64,000 nt of DNA. Source: Prototheca cutis (lineage: Eukaryota; Chlorophyta; Trebouxiophyceae; Chlorellales; Chlorellaceae). Under the pieces are notes generated by a model. It made no database searches. It worked only from the letters and a program-made list of their open reading frames with translations, and was not told where the DNA came from. Below, one piece after another: positions 37,811-48,988 of this stretch. How positions within the stretch are numbered: position 1 is the stretch's first letter; each line of letters starts with the position of its first letter. The stretch is taken from positions 641,499-705,498 of the forward strand of contig BCIH01000006.1 of NCBI GenBank assembly GCA_002897115.2, read 5' to 3'. The position numbers and the translations under genes were made by a program.

Positions 37811-38568
37811 GTGGCACGCGTGGTACTCGTATGAGCTGCGCCAGCATCTCAAGCCCATGTCGAGCTCTGTGGCGGTGCCAGCACCGTTTATCGCATACCT
37901 CGCCGTCCCGGCCCCACCGTGCACCAACTAGGACCTAATAAAGAAATGGTATGTAACGCGTGTGTGGTGCGGCACTGGACATTGGTGTCATCTGCACTTG
38001 CAGCCACCAATGGCCCCCTCTGGAGCCGAGCTGTCACCCCATGGCGCCCGGGTGTGTGCTCTCTCGTGTCCCCGCCACCCGGGCATGCCACCTGCGTCCC
38101 CGCCGCCCCGAATGCAACAAATGTACCCAATTGGTTTTGATCCGAGACGTCTGATGTAAAGAGAGGGGACTTGCTTGGGGAAGGTGTGACCCTAAGGAGT
38201 GCAGGGGGGTACAAGGGGCCACACGGGCGACCGGGGTATCAACGATGTCCCGAGCGAGCACAACCCGCACCGGACGCTTGAACGGCACGTCAAAACCAGT
38301 ACCTGATCGCCTACGTCACCGCCCAATTCAGGGCCTCGCACAGCGCTGCATGCTTCCTTCAAAGAATCAGTCGGACGCTGCCGCACCGCATCGGGGACCG
38401 ATTAGGTTGAGTGTTGAGCCGAGGTCGCCATCTCGGAGATCTGGGTGCAGCCTCCGGCTGACAGGCACTTTTTGGATGGGGAGGGCATGCCTGCCCGGCT
38501 AGGCCGCTTCATGCCGCCGGCGCGCATCCATACAACTCTTTTCTAGACCGATTGCACGGATTGGTGCC
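37811..38568. other. Intergenic spacer, 758 nt
   Basis: Starts with the F-box gene's 3' UTR (AATAAA at about 37937, TGTAA at 37952-37956). Nothing else is recognised. Confidence 0.5.
37952..37956 (+). terminator. Putative TGTAA poly(A) signal of F-box/LRR gene
   Basis: TGTAA, 142 nt after the stop codon, close behind an AATAAA. Confidence 0.4.
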
Positions 38569-40007
38569 ATGCGGCCACCCAAGGGGGCGTGCAAGCCGTA
38601 CCGCGAGGTGGCTGCGGCTGGCCTAGCCAGAACCTTCATCCTTGTCATCACCCAGGTAGGACCCGCAGGCATGCATGCATGCCGCCAGCAGCATCCTATT
38701 TCGATGACCGGGGATCCCCGTGATGTGACTGTTTGGACATTCATCCTGCCAGGTGAAGGGCATGAAGCTCATGCCGGAGAGCCAACAGCCTTGCAGTGCC
38801 ATTCAAACGCCATGAGTTGAACCCCCCCCCNCCCCCCCCCCCACACACACACAATTGTTTGCCTGTCGCACAGAGTGTGCTACCACTGTTCCCGGCTCCC
38901 GCCAGCATCGCCGCGCTGCACGTGTTTGCGGTGGCAGCAGGGCTGTATGCGCTCGCCACAAGGTTCCCAGCCCCAGTGCAACCAGGGTCTGGCGCGCTCC
39001 GCAGCCTGGTGGCGGGCTTTGTCCCCGGTTCACTGGCCGCCGCGCAGGCCCTAGCAGTGGTGGCAGCGCTCGAGAGGGGTTCCCTGCTGTTCGTAGCGCC
39101 CTGGCTGAGCCTGGCCGGGTCGGCTCTCGCCGCCTGGGTCCAAGGCAAGCGTGCTCGACTGCCGCGACGCCAAGCGGCGGCTCTGGGCATCGGCACTGCC
39201 GCACTCGGTGAGTTTTTGGGAGTTGATTGTCTGGTTGCGTGGAAAAACTGCCGATTGGCATTGGTTCGGTCGTCTGTGATGTGTGGGAAACCGTGCCTCC
39301 CACCACAACACATTCTGGTATGCTGGTTCTGGTTTGCTCAACAGTCCTCCTACACCTACCTCCAAAAACAAAAAACAGCCTTAGACATGATTGCTGGGAG
39401 CCGACCGAATGTGTTCTGCGTGGTGTGGCTGGCGCTGTGGACGGCGTGCGAAGCGGCGCGAGTAACGGGTTGCCTGGCGTCGGGCCGGGGCGGCGCGGCA
39501 CCAGCCTTGCCAGGGACGGCCGGCTCCTTGGACTGGAGTGCACAGGCTGACCCTCCCGGGGTCGAGCTGAGGCAGCAGTCAATGGCCCTGGTGGCTCTTG
39601 GAGTGATGGTGCTAGCCCAAGATCGCCACACCCTGGTATACTCGGAGTGGGTTTCGTTTGTTCCATAGTGTCCCCCTCCACCTTTTTTGGGGGGGACACA
39701 GCGCAATGGTCTGCTCTCCAAGCTTGCAAGCTCCCCGCACGTGCACCTGCCGCAGGTGGCAAATCAGCTGACGTTGGTGGAATCGGCCAAGCTGGCAGCA
39801 TCAGGGGCAGCAGCCGCCGGGCTTGCGACGCTGGAGCTGCTGGCAGGCCCCGGCACGACGGGCCCCCGGACGGCAGTGCTGCTTGCAGGGCCCGCCATGC
39901 TGGCCTGGGAAGCCTGGCACCAGCGCTTGGACAGGCCGCTGACAGGCGTCGCATTTGCGACGGCCATGGCAGCAGTTGGTCTGCTGCAGGGCACCCCGCT
40001 CGCCTGA
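38569..40007 (+). CDS. Unrecognised multi-pass membrane protein (307 aa)
   Basis: Four exons with consistent phases: 38569-38655, 38874-39207, 39385-39635 and 39756-40007. The product is Ala/Leu-rich with repeated hydrophobic segments: SIAALHVFAVAAGLYALATR, SLAAAQALAVVAALERGSLL, LFVAPWLSLAGSALAAWVQG, VFCVVWLALWTACEAARV, QSMALVALGVMVLA and AGLATLELLAGPG. I count six to eight possible helices. No motif identifies a family. The first exon junction skips a C-run intron (38822-38842) and is supported only by phase and hydrophobicity. Confidence 0.6.
38822..38842 (+). repeat. C homopolymer with one N, then (CA)n
   Basis: Lies near the acceptor of intron 1 of the unknown membrane gene. Confidence 0.85.
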
Positions 40008-40403
40008 GTTGGCAACGGAGGGTGGGCCGCCGGGATGGTGCCCCGCCAACCCCCATCTCCTGGAAGGGTAGAGCACAGCATCTCATCATACAGACAAACT
40101 GGACTGCCAATTGAGATTGCAGATGAGAGATCGGCTTGACCAACTTGCTTCGTCTGGTACGATTCCGGGCAGCACTGGTGGGCCCGGTACCTGAGGGCGA
40201 AACTTCCCTCAAACGCCGCCACGTCCGCATACAGCACGGCCCATGTTTGTTGCATAAAGTTCGGGACGTCGCGCAACGCAACTCCAGCTCAGATCGCCTG
40301 CTCCGGTCCCTAGCATCTCTCCTCGTGGTGATGGGGCTCTTGTTGAAATTTGAACACACTCCTCACATCGTGGTACACAGAGTCAGTCGTAGACCGCGTC
40401 GCC
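40008..40403. other. Intergenic spacer, 396 nt
   Basis: Between two plus-strand genes. No coding motif seen. Confidence 0.5.
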
Positions 40404-43218
40404 ATGGCTGGGCAGGAGGGCAAACTCGCCATCCACCAGCAATCGCCACCGGAGTTGGGCAACCAGTTTCAGGACGACCCATTCCTGCAGCAACAGCTGC
40501 AGAGACTCATCCCCGAACCTTACATCAATGATGTGAAGAAAGACCTAGGCAAGTGGACTATTTACACGTGGGTTGGGTCGCAAGGAGGGGACCAGGCTTG
40601 CTTCCGTGTCGGAGTGCTCCCGTCGCACCGCGGTCGCGTGCCCAGCTCATACCATGCCCGCCCACGTGCAGACCGGTTTGGCTGGGATGTTGCCACCACG
40701 GTCAAGGACCTTGGAAGACAGGCAGAGGTATAATTCGCTTGAGAATGGGCTTGGCTGGCTGGGTGGAGTGTCTACTCGGGCAGATGAACGTTTTTGGCTG
40801 CGTGGATGGCACTGTTGTTATGCCCACGTTGCAGCCGGGTCTGCTGGCCATGGGTGATTGATGGGCCCTGGACAAGTGCAGATCGGACCTAGGACTAACG
40901 CCGTCCGACCCCACCGTACATCCCCAGGAGGAACCGCCAACGCTGATCAAGGCTGATGCCTGGGGCCGGCGGGTGGACCGACTGGTCACCAGTCCCGGCT
41001 GGCGGGGTCAAAAGGCGGTGTCGGCACGGGAGGGCCTCATCGCCATCCCCTACGAAGCCCGCCAAGGCGCTGCGAGCCGTGTGGTCCAGGCCGCCAAGCT
41101 CTACCTCTACGGTGCTTCCTCGGGGCTGTTCAACTGCCCCCTGGCCATGACTGATGGCGCCACCCGTCTGTCCCAGACCCTTGGGTGAGCCGGTGCTGGG
41201 TGGATCACTGAACAAGTCCAGTGTTGCAGATGGATTCAGCAAATCAAACAGGTCACTCATGACAACAATTTTCTTCCACCCTCGCGATGCTACCCCCACC
41301 CACGTATTCTCGACAGGCCCAGGCACCCAGAGTTGGCGGAGGCGTACCGGCACCTGACTTCCCGCGACCCCGACGCCTTTTGGACTAGCGGGCAGTGGAT
41401 GACCGAGAAGGCTGGCGGCAGCGACGTGGCCGCGGGCACGGAGACCCTGGCGACGCCAACCGTCCCGGGGGTCACGGGCCCCGGATCCTGGTTTGTCCTG
41501 CGCGGGTACAAGTGGTTCACTTCGGCTGCAGACGGCGAGATGGCCATGACGCTGGCCCGGGAGCTCGATGCCGCGGGAAAACCCATCCCGGGGAACAAGG
41601 GACTCAGCATGTTTTACGTCCCCATCGTCCGCGACGAAACCGGCACACCCCAGGTTGTTGGCTGTTTGGCGTGGATTCGTTTTCTTTGTTTCTTCCTTTC
41701 TGTGTGTGTGTGGGGGGGTGGTGTTCGCGAACGACGGCGAACAATAACAACCATCGGACAAAGCTCTGTCAAATTTCTCGCCTCACCACCGCACTGTCCC
41801 AGGGCTTTGAGGTTGTGCGGCTCAAGGACAAGCTGGGGACCAAGCAGCTCCCCACCGCCGAGCTCGAGCTGACCGGTCTGCGGGCGCTCAAGGTGTGCCA
41901 GCGGGTCTTAGATTTGGCAAGGGCATGTGGAGGAGTGTGGGACGATCCCATGCGTCCGAGTTCAAATAGATGCACACGTGCATACAGACGGATGCATTCA
42001 GTCGTGATTTCGGCCCATCCTCTGAACCTCAAAACACGGACTGCCCTGCAAGGTGTCGGAGCTGGGCCGAGGCGTGCCGACGATTGCCGGAATGGTGAAC
42101 ATTACGCGGTACCACAATGCGGTGGCCGCGGTGTCGCTGATGCGACGGATGACGGCGCTGTGCGCCGACTATGCCCGGCGGCGCGTAGCCTTTGGCCGGC
42201 CGCTGGTGTTGCAGCCCCTGGCGCTGCGCACGCTGGGCTGGCTGACGGCGCAGTCCGAAGCGTGCCTGGCACTGACGCTCGAAGTTGCCCGCCTGCTCGG
42301 CGCCACAGAGTCTGGGAGCAGCAGCCCACAAGACCGCGCACTCCTGCGCGTGCTCACCCCGTTGGCGAAGCTGTTCACGGCCAAGCGTGCGGTGGCGGTG
42401 TGCAGCGAGGGGCTAGAGTTTTTCGGCGGCGTGGGTTACATCGAGTCCAGCGGGCTCCCCGGCCTGCTGCGTGACGCACAGGTGCTGCCGATCTGGGAAG
42501 GCACGACAAATGTCCTGAGCCTGGACCTGCTCAGGGCGCTGGCCTCGGATCGCAATGCCGCCGCCGCCTTTGGCGAGGCATGCGCGTGCCGTCTGGCCGC
42601 GGCGCGGAAGACCACGATCGCCACGCCCCTGGGCCTGGTTCGCGACGCCCTGCCCCGTGAACTGCTGCGCCGGGCGACTGTCGCTGCTGAAGCGGCGCTG
42701 GCCGGGGTGGTAAAGGGCCTTTCTGATGCGAGCAGCAGGGGAGCTGCAGCCGATGCCGTTCAAGCAGGTGCCCGCGAGCTCGCCATGGACATGTCCTGCG
42801 TCATGGTTGCAGGTCCGTTTTGCGGTTTGTGTTTCCCCTTTTTTTACTTTTTGGGTGGGTTTTATCGGCGTTTTAGTGTTAAGCCATGAGTAGCAGGGTT
42901 TGAAGGCGATCTGCTATCCCCCCGAGGACCACCATGGTGTTGATGGTCGAGGTTTGGTCTTGTGACAGGGACGACAAGCCCCGGCAACTACCTCCCAACC
43001 ACGCCCATCTTATCACGATAGTGTTGCTCATTGAACATGCGGTGGCGACGGGGTCGCTGCGTGACGCGGTGGCGGCGACAGAGTGGGCGCGCACGGAGCT
43101 TCCGCCTTCCCCCGAGTTCCAGGACGACCGCCGCGACGGCGGTGCCGCGCGCCTGCATTCCGCGGCACTCTTGGTCCGGGTGAACGAGAAGCCCAGCACA
43201 CCACGGGCCAAGTTTTGA
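40404..43218 (+). CDS. AidB-type acyl-CoA dehydrogenase (613 aa)
   Basis: Seven exons: 40404-40548, 40672-40727, 40928-41184, 41317-41653, 41803-41892, 42053-42812 and 43022-43218; phases agree. Intron 1 is GC-AG. Signature blocks are [39 protein letters not shown] (flavin-binding signature), [58 protein letters not shown] and [19 protein letters not shown] (acyl-CoA dehydrogenase signature 2). The order and wording match bacterial AidB and its fungal relatives rather than the classic mitochondrial enzymes. AidB is a flavoprotein linked to alkylation protection; the substrate here is unknown. No clear peroxisomal signal at the C-terminus (ends RAKF). Confidence 0.88.
40549..40671 (+). other. 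GC-AG intron, stop-free, 123 nt
   Basis: Donor CTAG|GCAAGT, acceptor GTGCAG. Splicing gives the family-like KKDLDRFGWDV. Retention would insert 41 in-frame codons without a stop. Confidence 0.75.
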
Positions 43219-43987
43219 TGTGCACCGGTGCATTTTCGTTGTCGTAATGTGCGAGCGCAGATCACTGGGGTTTGTCTCGTGTGCACACGCATGCACCCGC
43301 CCAGCTGCCTCAGCTGCGGATAGGGATGGTGCAGGTGGATGCATGTGGATATGTGCTATGCTGCCAGCAAACCGCATTCCGGCCATGTACTCAAGGCACA
43401 GCTGAGTTTCGTTTGAAAAAAAATGCACGTCATTGTTTGCGGCACTTCCTGTGCACACTGCATTGCCGTATTTGCACCCCACCTGCCAGTGAACCGTGTC
43501 CCCTGGCGGATGAAGTATTTCGTGACAAGGCAGGCAGAACCCTGTCACCTCGACCCATCCCTGTTGCGCTGGGCGTCGAATATTCTGCTGCCTTTCGTTG
43601 AGGTACATGAATGGAGCTCCACGCAGCGAAGTAGGGCCAGTGGCAACCATCCTCCGCAGTTCACCGCTCGACTGTGTCCTTTTTTGCCGTCTTCAGGACA
43701 CCTTAGCTCTTCATTTTTTGAGAGTGATTTAAGAAATATTGAATCCTTGTGGTTCAGTAGAGACTCTAATGTTCAGATTGGGAACACCAGGGTAAACGGT
43801 GTAGGGGTAACTGTCGCCGTGGAAGGGGTTTTTGGAAATCGGGGCATTGTTGGACTGCCAGCCGTCCCCAAAAAAGGGAAGCGGGGTCCGCCCCGGCTGA
43901 GATGGCGGACCTCAAAACTGGGATCACAATGCATATACTCCTCTGTCCACCGATATTCTTGTATTCATAGTGTATGTGCACGTTACA
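43219..43987. other. Intergenic spacer, 769 nt
   Basis: Lower GC than the surroundings. Frames on both strands show no motif. It probably includes the 3' UTR of the acyl-CoA dehydrogenase gene and the promoter of the next gene. Confidence 0.5.
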
Positions 43988-44695
43988 ATGGTAAAAGTAA
44001 CCCTGTACAGCACGACCTCCGCGGCAACGCTCAAGGTGAAGACGGACATCACCAAAATCAGGTGGGCATTGATCTGATGTTCCGAGGAGCCCGTCGCGCC
44101 TCCATTTGACATGAATGATGCATGGATATTTTGTATTGAATTACGCATCTGTCTTACGGTGCATTGAGCGCGAAGGTGTTGTCAGATCGTCGGGGCTGGC
44201 ATTCGTACACACCAACTGCTGTTCACATGGACCCTCCCGTTCCTGGTCAGGTACATCCTTGACGCAAAAAAGGTCGAGTACGAGGAGGTAAGCAATATGT
44301 TTAAATGGTGTTGGGAAGATGCACGCGTGGGAGGGGGGCCCCCTTTTTTGCATTCCAGGACAAGGCACCACCTGCTGAGTGGGCTTTGGCCTGTGCAGAC
44401 AGACACCAGTTGCCCGCCCCCTCCAAATGCAAAACACCGAACCACTCCCCCATTAAACGCAGCACACTTCATCGTGCTCCTTCGCGACACAAATGCGCAG
44501 GTGGACCTGGCGAGCCGGCCTGAGTGCAGGGCGGGCATGCTGGCCGGCTCTGGCGGCCAAGGCACGCTGCCGCAGCTGCACGTGGCGGGCAAGCTAATTG
44601 GCGGTGCGGACGAGATCCAGGAGCTGGAGGACTGGGGCGAGCTCAACGCCGTGCTGCGGGGCGAGGCACCCCCGGCACCAGAGCCGCAGGCCTGA
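43988..44695 (+). CDS. SH3BGRL-like thioredoxin-fold protein (101 aa)
   Basis: Three exons, 43988-44061, 44251-44287 and 44501-44695, phases agree. The sequence starts MVKVTLYSTTSAATLKVKTD, then IRYILDAKKVEYEEVDLASR, and later LPQLHVAGKLIGGADEIQEL, the beta-alpha-beta and TVP-loop pattern of the SH3-binding glutamate-rich-like family, within the thioredoxin/glutaredoxin superfamily. The place of a glutaredoxin CPYC active site is taken by STTSAA, so it should have no redox activity. In this family such proteins are thought to act by protein binding. The size matches SH3BGRL (about 110 aa). Confidence 0.85.
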
Positions 44696-44837
44696 TCTGT
44701 TGTCTCTGTGTGTCGTGTGGAGGGTGCACGAAGGGTGCTGGGATACGGCGCTCCGAGGTGGCGCCAGCCAGCCTGGTGGTGCTTGAAGGCAGGCCAAGGC
44801 AAAGGTACCTTCCGGCCGGGATCGCCTTGGCTCGGGA

Positions 44838-46865
44838 ATGAAACGCTCCAAGTTCCCTGGCGCCATGGAGAAGGTGGCCGTGGAAAAGGGTGCGCCGAGC
44901 AAGGGTGGACCCCTCGGCCCTGCGGACCCGCTTTGGAGAGCACCGGAGTGGGACGCACTCGAGCAGTCATTGGATGGCGTGGGCGGTGGCCGTGCCATCT
45001 GGATGATGCTCCGGATGGTGCGGGCCCAGTGGCGTGGCGGTGGCAGCTTTCCCCCGCCGGTGTGGCGCTCCATTGCCGGCGGCGGTGCAGTTCCTGGCGA
45101 TGATGACACCGGTGGAGTTCCTCTAGATGAAGCCATCGATGGCGGTGCCGACCGCCAGGGCTCCCCACAACGCTTGGAGCGAGCGCCCACACTTTTGGAT
45201 GCACTGTTGACCGCGTGCTGGGAAAAGCTGCACTTGGGCAACTGGCACGAGGTGCAGCTGGCCTGGCGCGACGCCTTTACTGCCGCGTGCATGATTGCCG
45301 CGGGGGCTGCGATGGTGGTGCGGGAGAACCAACGGCCCATGCTCGGTGCAGCAGAGGTGGCGCCACTGCCGGGCTGCCAGAGCTCTGCATCACACGCTGC
45401 ACATGGACCGGCGGCAGCCATGAGGTGGCTGGACCTTGCGCTGCTCATGGGTGGTCGGTGGATGCGGGGCACTGTGCACCGCCTACTAGAGGAGCTCAAT
45501 CCGCTTCCAGATTTCCGGGTGGTAGAATCAACGGAGTCTGTGCCGGTGAAATTTGCCAGGACGGGACGGAAGCGACGAGCGGGCGGCAATGATGCTGACG
45601 GGTGTCAAGATGCGGATGATGCCGAGCAGTGGAGCTCTTCGTCCAGTCATGAGTTGTCCAGGGGTTCCATGGGGCCCACACAGCCACCTGTGCGGCTGCC
45701 GGTGGAATCACTGGGTGGTCGAGGCTGCCGCGTGCGTGTGCTGACCGAGCCACCATCGCTCGAAGCCTTTTGGAGGGACGTCATGGCACCGGGCGAGGCA
45801 GGCGAGCCCGTGGTCATCCAAGGTGCGGGGGGGGAATGGTTGGCGGTGACAATGACAGGACATGAAATGCGTCTGCCTGACACTTCTCCGCAAACGCTTC
45901 TCCTGACACACACACCCACAGGGGCGATGGAGGAATGGCCCGCTTTGACCCGCTGGCGCGATCCCCGGTACCTGCTAGCCGTCGCAGGGCGGCGCTCAGT
46001 GCCCGTGGAGGTGGGATCCCACTACCTGGCGGAAGGCTGGGGCACGCGCGTCATGACCCTGGCGCAGTTCATGCACTCTGCTGGGTTATGTAATGGGGAA
46101 ATATATACTGGAGAGGACAGGGGTGGCGACGGCGACGGCGGCGGCAGTGGGGTCCAAGGGGCACCACCCTCGGGCGACGCCACGTCCAGCATCGAAAGGG
46201 AAGCAGCAGACCCCACTTGCCCCACCACAAGATACTACCTGGCGCAGCACGCGCTGTTTGACCAGGTACCCCGGCTGGCCAGAGACGTGCATGCGCCCGA
46301 CTACACGGCGCTGGGCAATGGTGCCGAGCCAACGGTCAACGCCTGGCTGGGCCCTGCGGGCACGGTCACCCCGCTGCACTACGACCCGGCCCGCAACTTG
46401 CTGTGTCAGGTTGTGGGCCACAAGTATATCCGCCTGTATGCACCCTCCGCGACGGCCACCCTGGCACCCCTCGAGTGCGGCTATTTGTGTTTGGGAGAGG
46501 GAAAGGGGCCTGGGCTAGCTGGTGGGATGGAGTGGAGACGTGATCATGACACGTTGGCTCTGGGGATGCGTAGGGTTACAGGAGAAGAAACAATTACAGA
46601 ACCCACACGTGACAGCCAATCCCCAACATCTTGATGCCAACCCCTTGAAACCCACTGCGCTTGCAGCTCGGAAATGCATGCCAACAGCAGCTCCCTGGAC
46701 CTTGGGTCGCTGTTGGCCCTGGAGGACGGACCACCGGGGTTTGCGGACCTGCCATTCTGGGACTGCGTGCTGGCGCCTGGTGAGATGCTCTACATTCCGC
46801 CACGCTGGTGGCACTATGTGCAGTCCACCTCCCCCAGTTTCTCTGTCAGCTTCTGGTGGGACTGA
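44838..46865 (+). CDS. KDM8: JmjC-domain oxygenase KDM8/JMJD5 (582 aa)
   Basis: Exons 44838-45822, 45922-46486 and 46667-46865. Intron 1 (45823-45921) is 99 nt and stop-free. The N-terminal half is a helical domain (LLDALLTACWEKLHLGNWHE). The JmjC part starts GEPVVIQGAMEEWPALTRWR, continues with VGSHYLAEGWGTRVMTLAQF and RYYLAQHALFDQVPRLARDV, then GTVTPLHYDPARNLLCQVVG, where His and Asp of HYD bind iron, and IPPRWWHYVQS, which supplies the third ligand His. KDM8 is an iron and 2-oxoglutarate-dependent arginyl hydroxylase in animals. A Gly/Asp-rich stretch (about 46120-46200) is an insertion not found in animal KDM8. Confidence 0.9.
45823..45921 (+). other. Stop-free 3n intron of KDM8 (99 nt)
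   Basis: GTGCGG ... CCACAG, with no in-frame stop. Splicing creates VVIQGAMEEWPAL, the conserved JMJD5 motif, so splicing is the expected state. Confidence 0.7.
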
Positions 46866-47235
46866 GGACGTGGCTGCGGCAGTGGTGGCAGTGGGCAGCA
46901 TTCTGGAGACTAATGTTCAGGCCGCGCCCTGGGGACAGCCGTCCCTGTCACTCGAACTGAATCCATACTCAGCTGAGCTGGCCCAGTGACCGCATGTGCT
47001 TGTTCAGTGCCGCCGAGAAGGGCTCGATCCTGAGGTGCACGGGACCATGTGCGGATAGTTGGTGCACCGGCATGAGCCGTTGCAACCCCGAAATATGCTG
47101 TGACCCCAGCAAGGCTCCCCCCTTTCCTGCGTGGGATACCAAAAAACACATTCCCCTTCCTAAAAACAACTTGCAACACTCAAAATTGAGCATGAAGTCA
47201 ACGAGCTCCATCCGACAGGAAATACAAACCCAGGC
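46866..47235. other. Spacer between convergent KDM8 and TRAPPC1
   Basis: 370 nt, likely both 3' UTRs. No other feature seen. Confidence 0.55.
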
Positions 47236-47874
47236 TCACTGGAAGGGGTCGCCCGGGCGATAGAGCGGGTTTTTCACGACGTGCTGGACAAAAGGCCCTG
47301 CGTAGATGGCCCGCAGCGCTTCGGACATGTCGGCGGTGGCCGGGTCTGTGAGCAGGACGAACTTGAGGCCCGACGGAGACTCCAGGAAGTGCAGGCGGAA
47401 GCGGTCGGTAGCAAAGGAGCGGAAAGAGCAGCCCTGCCCGATGCGAGCCGGCGCGCCCACCTGGCGCTTGCCAGTCCTGCAGCACAGTTGTTGTAGAAGA
47501 GCGGGTCAGCTTTGGCCTGAGAGGCTTGGTGTGTGTAGGGCAAAGCTATGGGACTGCCCTGCCCGGGGCAGGCGGTAGTTGTTGGCCGCCCCATCCCCCC
47601 ACGAGGACACATCGGGCAGCACGGCACATTGATGAACGATCCACATCCCCCAGGACCAGCATCATGTAACGTCAACCAACAGAGAACCACCCTCGGCTCA
47701 CCCCTTGGGGTCCATGGCCGCGACAAAGGTCTTCATGGACCAGATCAGGCCAAACACCAGCTTGAACTCCTCCTGCTGCGTGGTGCCCTCCCGGTGCGGC
47801 TTGGACCGGCTCCACTCATGGTAGTACTGGCAGACTCCGTCACGATTGAAGATGTAAAACGTGTAGCACACCAT
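47236..47874 (-). CDS. TRAPPC1: TRAPP complex subunit 1 (BET5), 137 aa
   Basis: Two exons, 47874-47702 and 47476-47236, joined gg|g. The longin-like fold begins MVCYTFYIFNRDGVCQYYHE, with EFKLVFGLIWSMKTFVAAMD in exon 1. Exon 2 gives GCSFRSFATDRFRLHFLESP, SGLKFVLLTDPATADMSEAL and VVKNPLYRPGD, matching BET5 end to end. It is a core subunit of the TRAPP complexes, the GEFs for Rab1/Ypt1 and Rab11-type GTPases in ER-Golgi traffic. A TTG codon two codons upstream is in frame but is not a start. The length is normal (human 145 aa). Confidence 0.94.
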
Positions 47875-48988
47875 GGCCAATCCAGTCGAGGCCCTGGCGC
47901 AGCGCGGGCGGGGGGATCAAGTGCACATACCCGCCGTGCACTCCATGCCCAGACTGATCACCTCCGTTCAGGCATGCGTGCTGGGATCGCGCTGATGCGC
48001 TGGGAAATTTGCAATCTCAGATGCACGTTGCGGGGACGAATCGAAACCCCCATTCAACCTCCCAACGGGAAGGAGAGCTCTGATGGTCTCCATGGCCTCC
48101 GCGCTGTCGTTCACGGGACTCGGTGGATCTCGCTGCCTTTGAGGGATGCAAATGGGAAGGCAGATCGTTTGGCTGCCGTGCAACTACAATGAACGGCCTG
48201 CACCGAGATCTGTTGTCATGCTCAGGCACTTTGGAACACCAACGAAACAAGGACTCAACAAGGGGTCCCAGGAGGCACACGATGCTCTAGGTATGCACTA
48301 GGTGTTTCAGTGGGAAACAGTCTCCCCGCGTCCGCATGACCTGGCGTTGCAGTCTGGATGCATGTGGAAAAGGTTCACCCTCACGAAATATGCCAGAGGG
48401 ACAGTTGAGTTCCTCCACGCTGGCTGATCTGGCAGAGCACCCAACCCTGCTGTTGCTGGCCCAGGGCCTAACAATTCCCCATCGCCCAACGCATTGCCGG
48501 CGATCAGATCTGGACGTGGTTCGGCGCTTGCCACCAACGAGCTCGCATCAGGTATTCGAAGGACATGTTGCCCTCAGATTGAATCACGTGCAAATGTAGC
48601 GCAGGATTCTCAATCGTCTCGTTTTCGAGCCCAGAATGCGGGGCGCTGGAGTCCCAGCCGCGCATCGACTCGGCAGGAAAGGCAGCAGGACTTGTCCGTG
48701 AAGTGGAGCTTATCGGGGCGTAACGCATGTAGTCCCATGCAGCAAAACATGTGCAATGATATCGGTACATACTTGATGTTATCTCCAGAAGCTTGTGGGC
48801 AAAGTTTTGACCCCGCACCCCATGCTGTCGGATCGGCAAGATGAGGAGACAGGCCGCGGCCTGCCTGGAGAACTGGGAGAACTAGCAGCAGTACATGGCT
48901 CCAATGCCCCGTAAACTCTAGCACTTTCATCGCCTCATAAACCTGTACTACATTAATTCATTGATATATATATTTTTGTACCTGTACA
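47875..48988. other. Intergenic region, 1.1 kb
   Basis: The longest gene-free stretch of the window, between divergent TRAPPC1 and BCKDH-E2 genes. Short frames on both strands show no motif or codon pattern like the neighbours. No repeats or RNA genes seen. Confidence 0.55.
48965..48977 (+). promoter_or_regulatory. TATA-like box upstream of BCKDH-E2
   Basis: TATATATATTTTT ending 12 nt before the ATG at 48989, closer than a normal TATA box would allow unless the leader is almost absent. Confidence 0.35.

Noticed and set aside
43220..43700. Several Cys/His-rich frames in the spacer after the AidB-like gene
   Set aside because: Frames on both strands are equally open, with no paired splice sites or family pattern.
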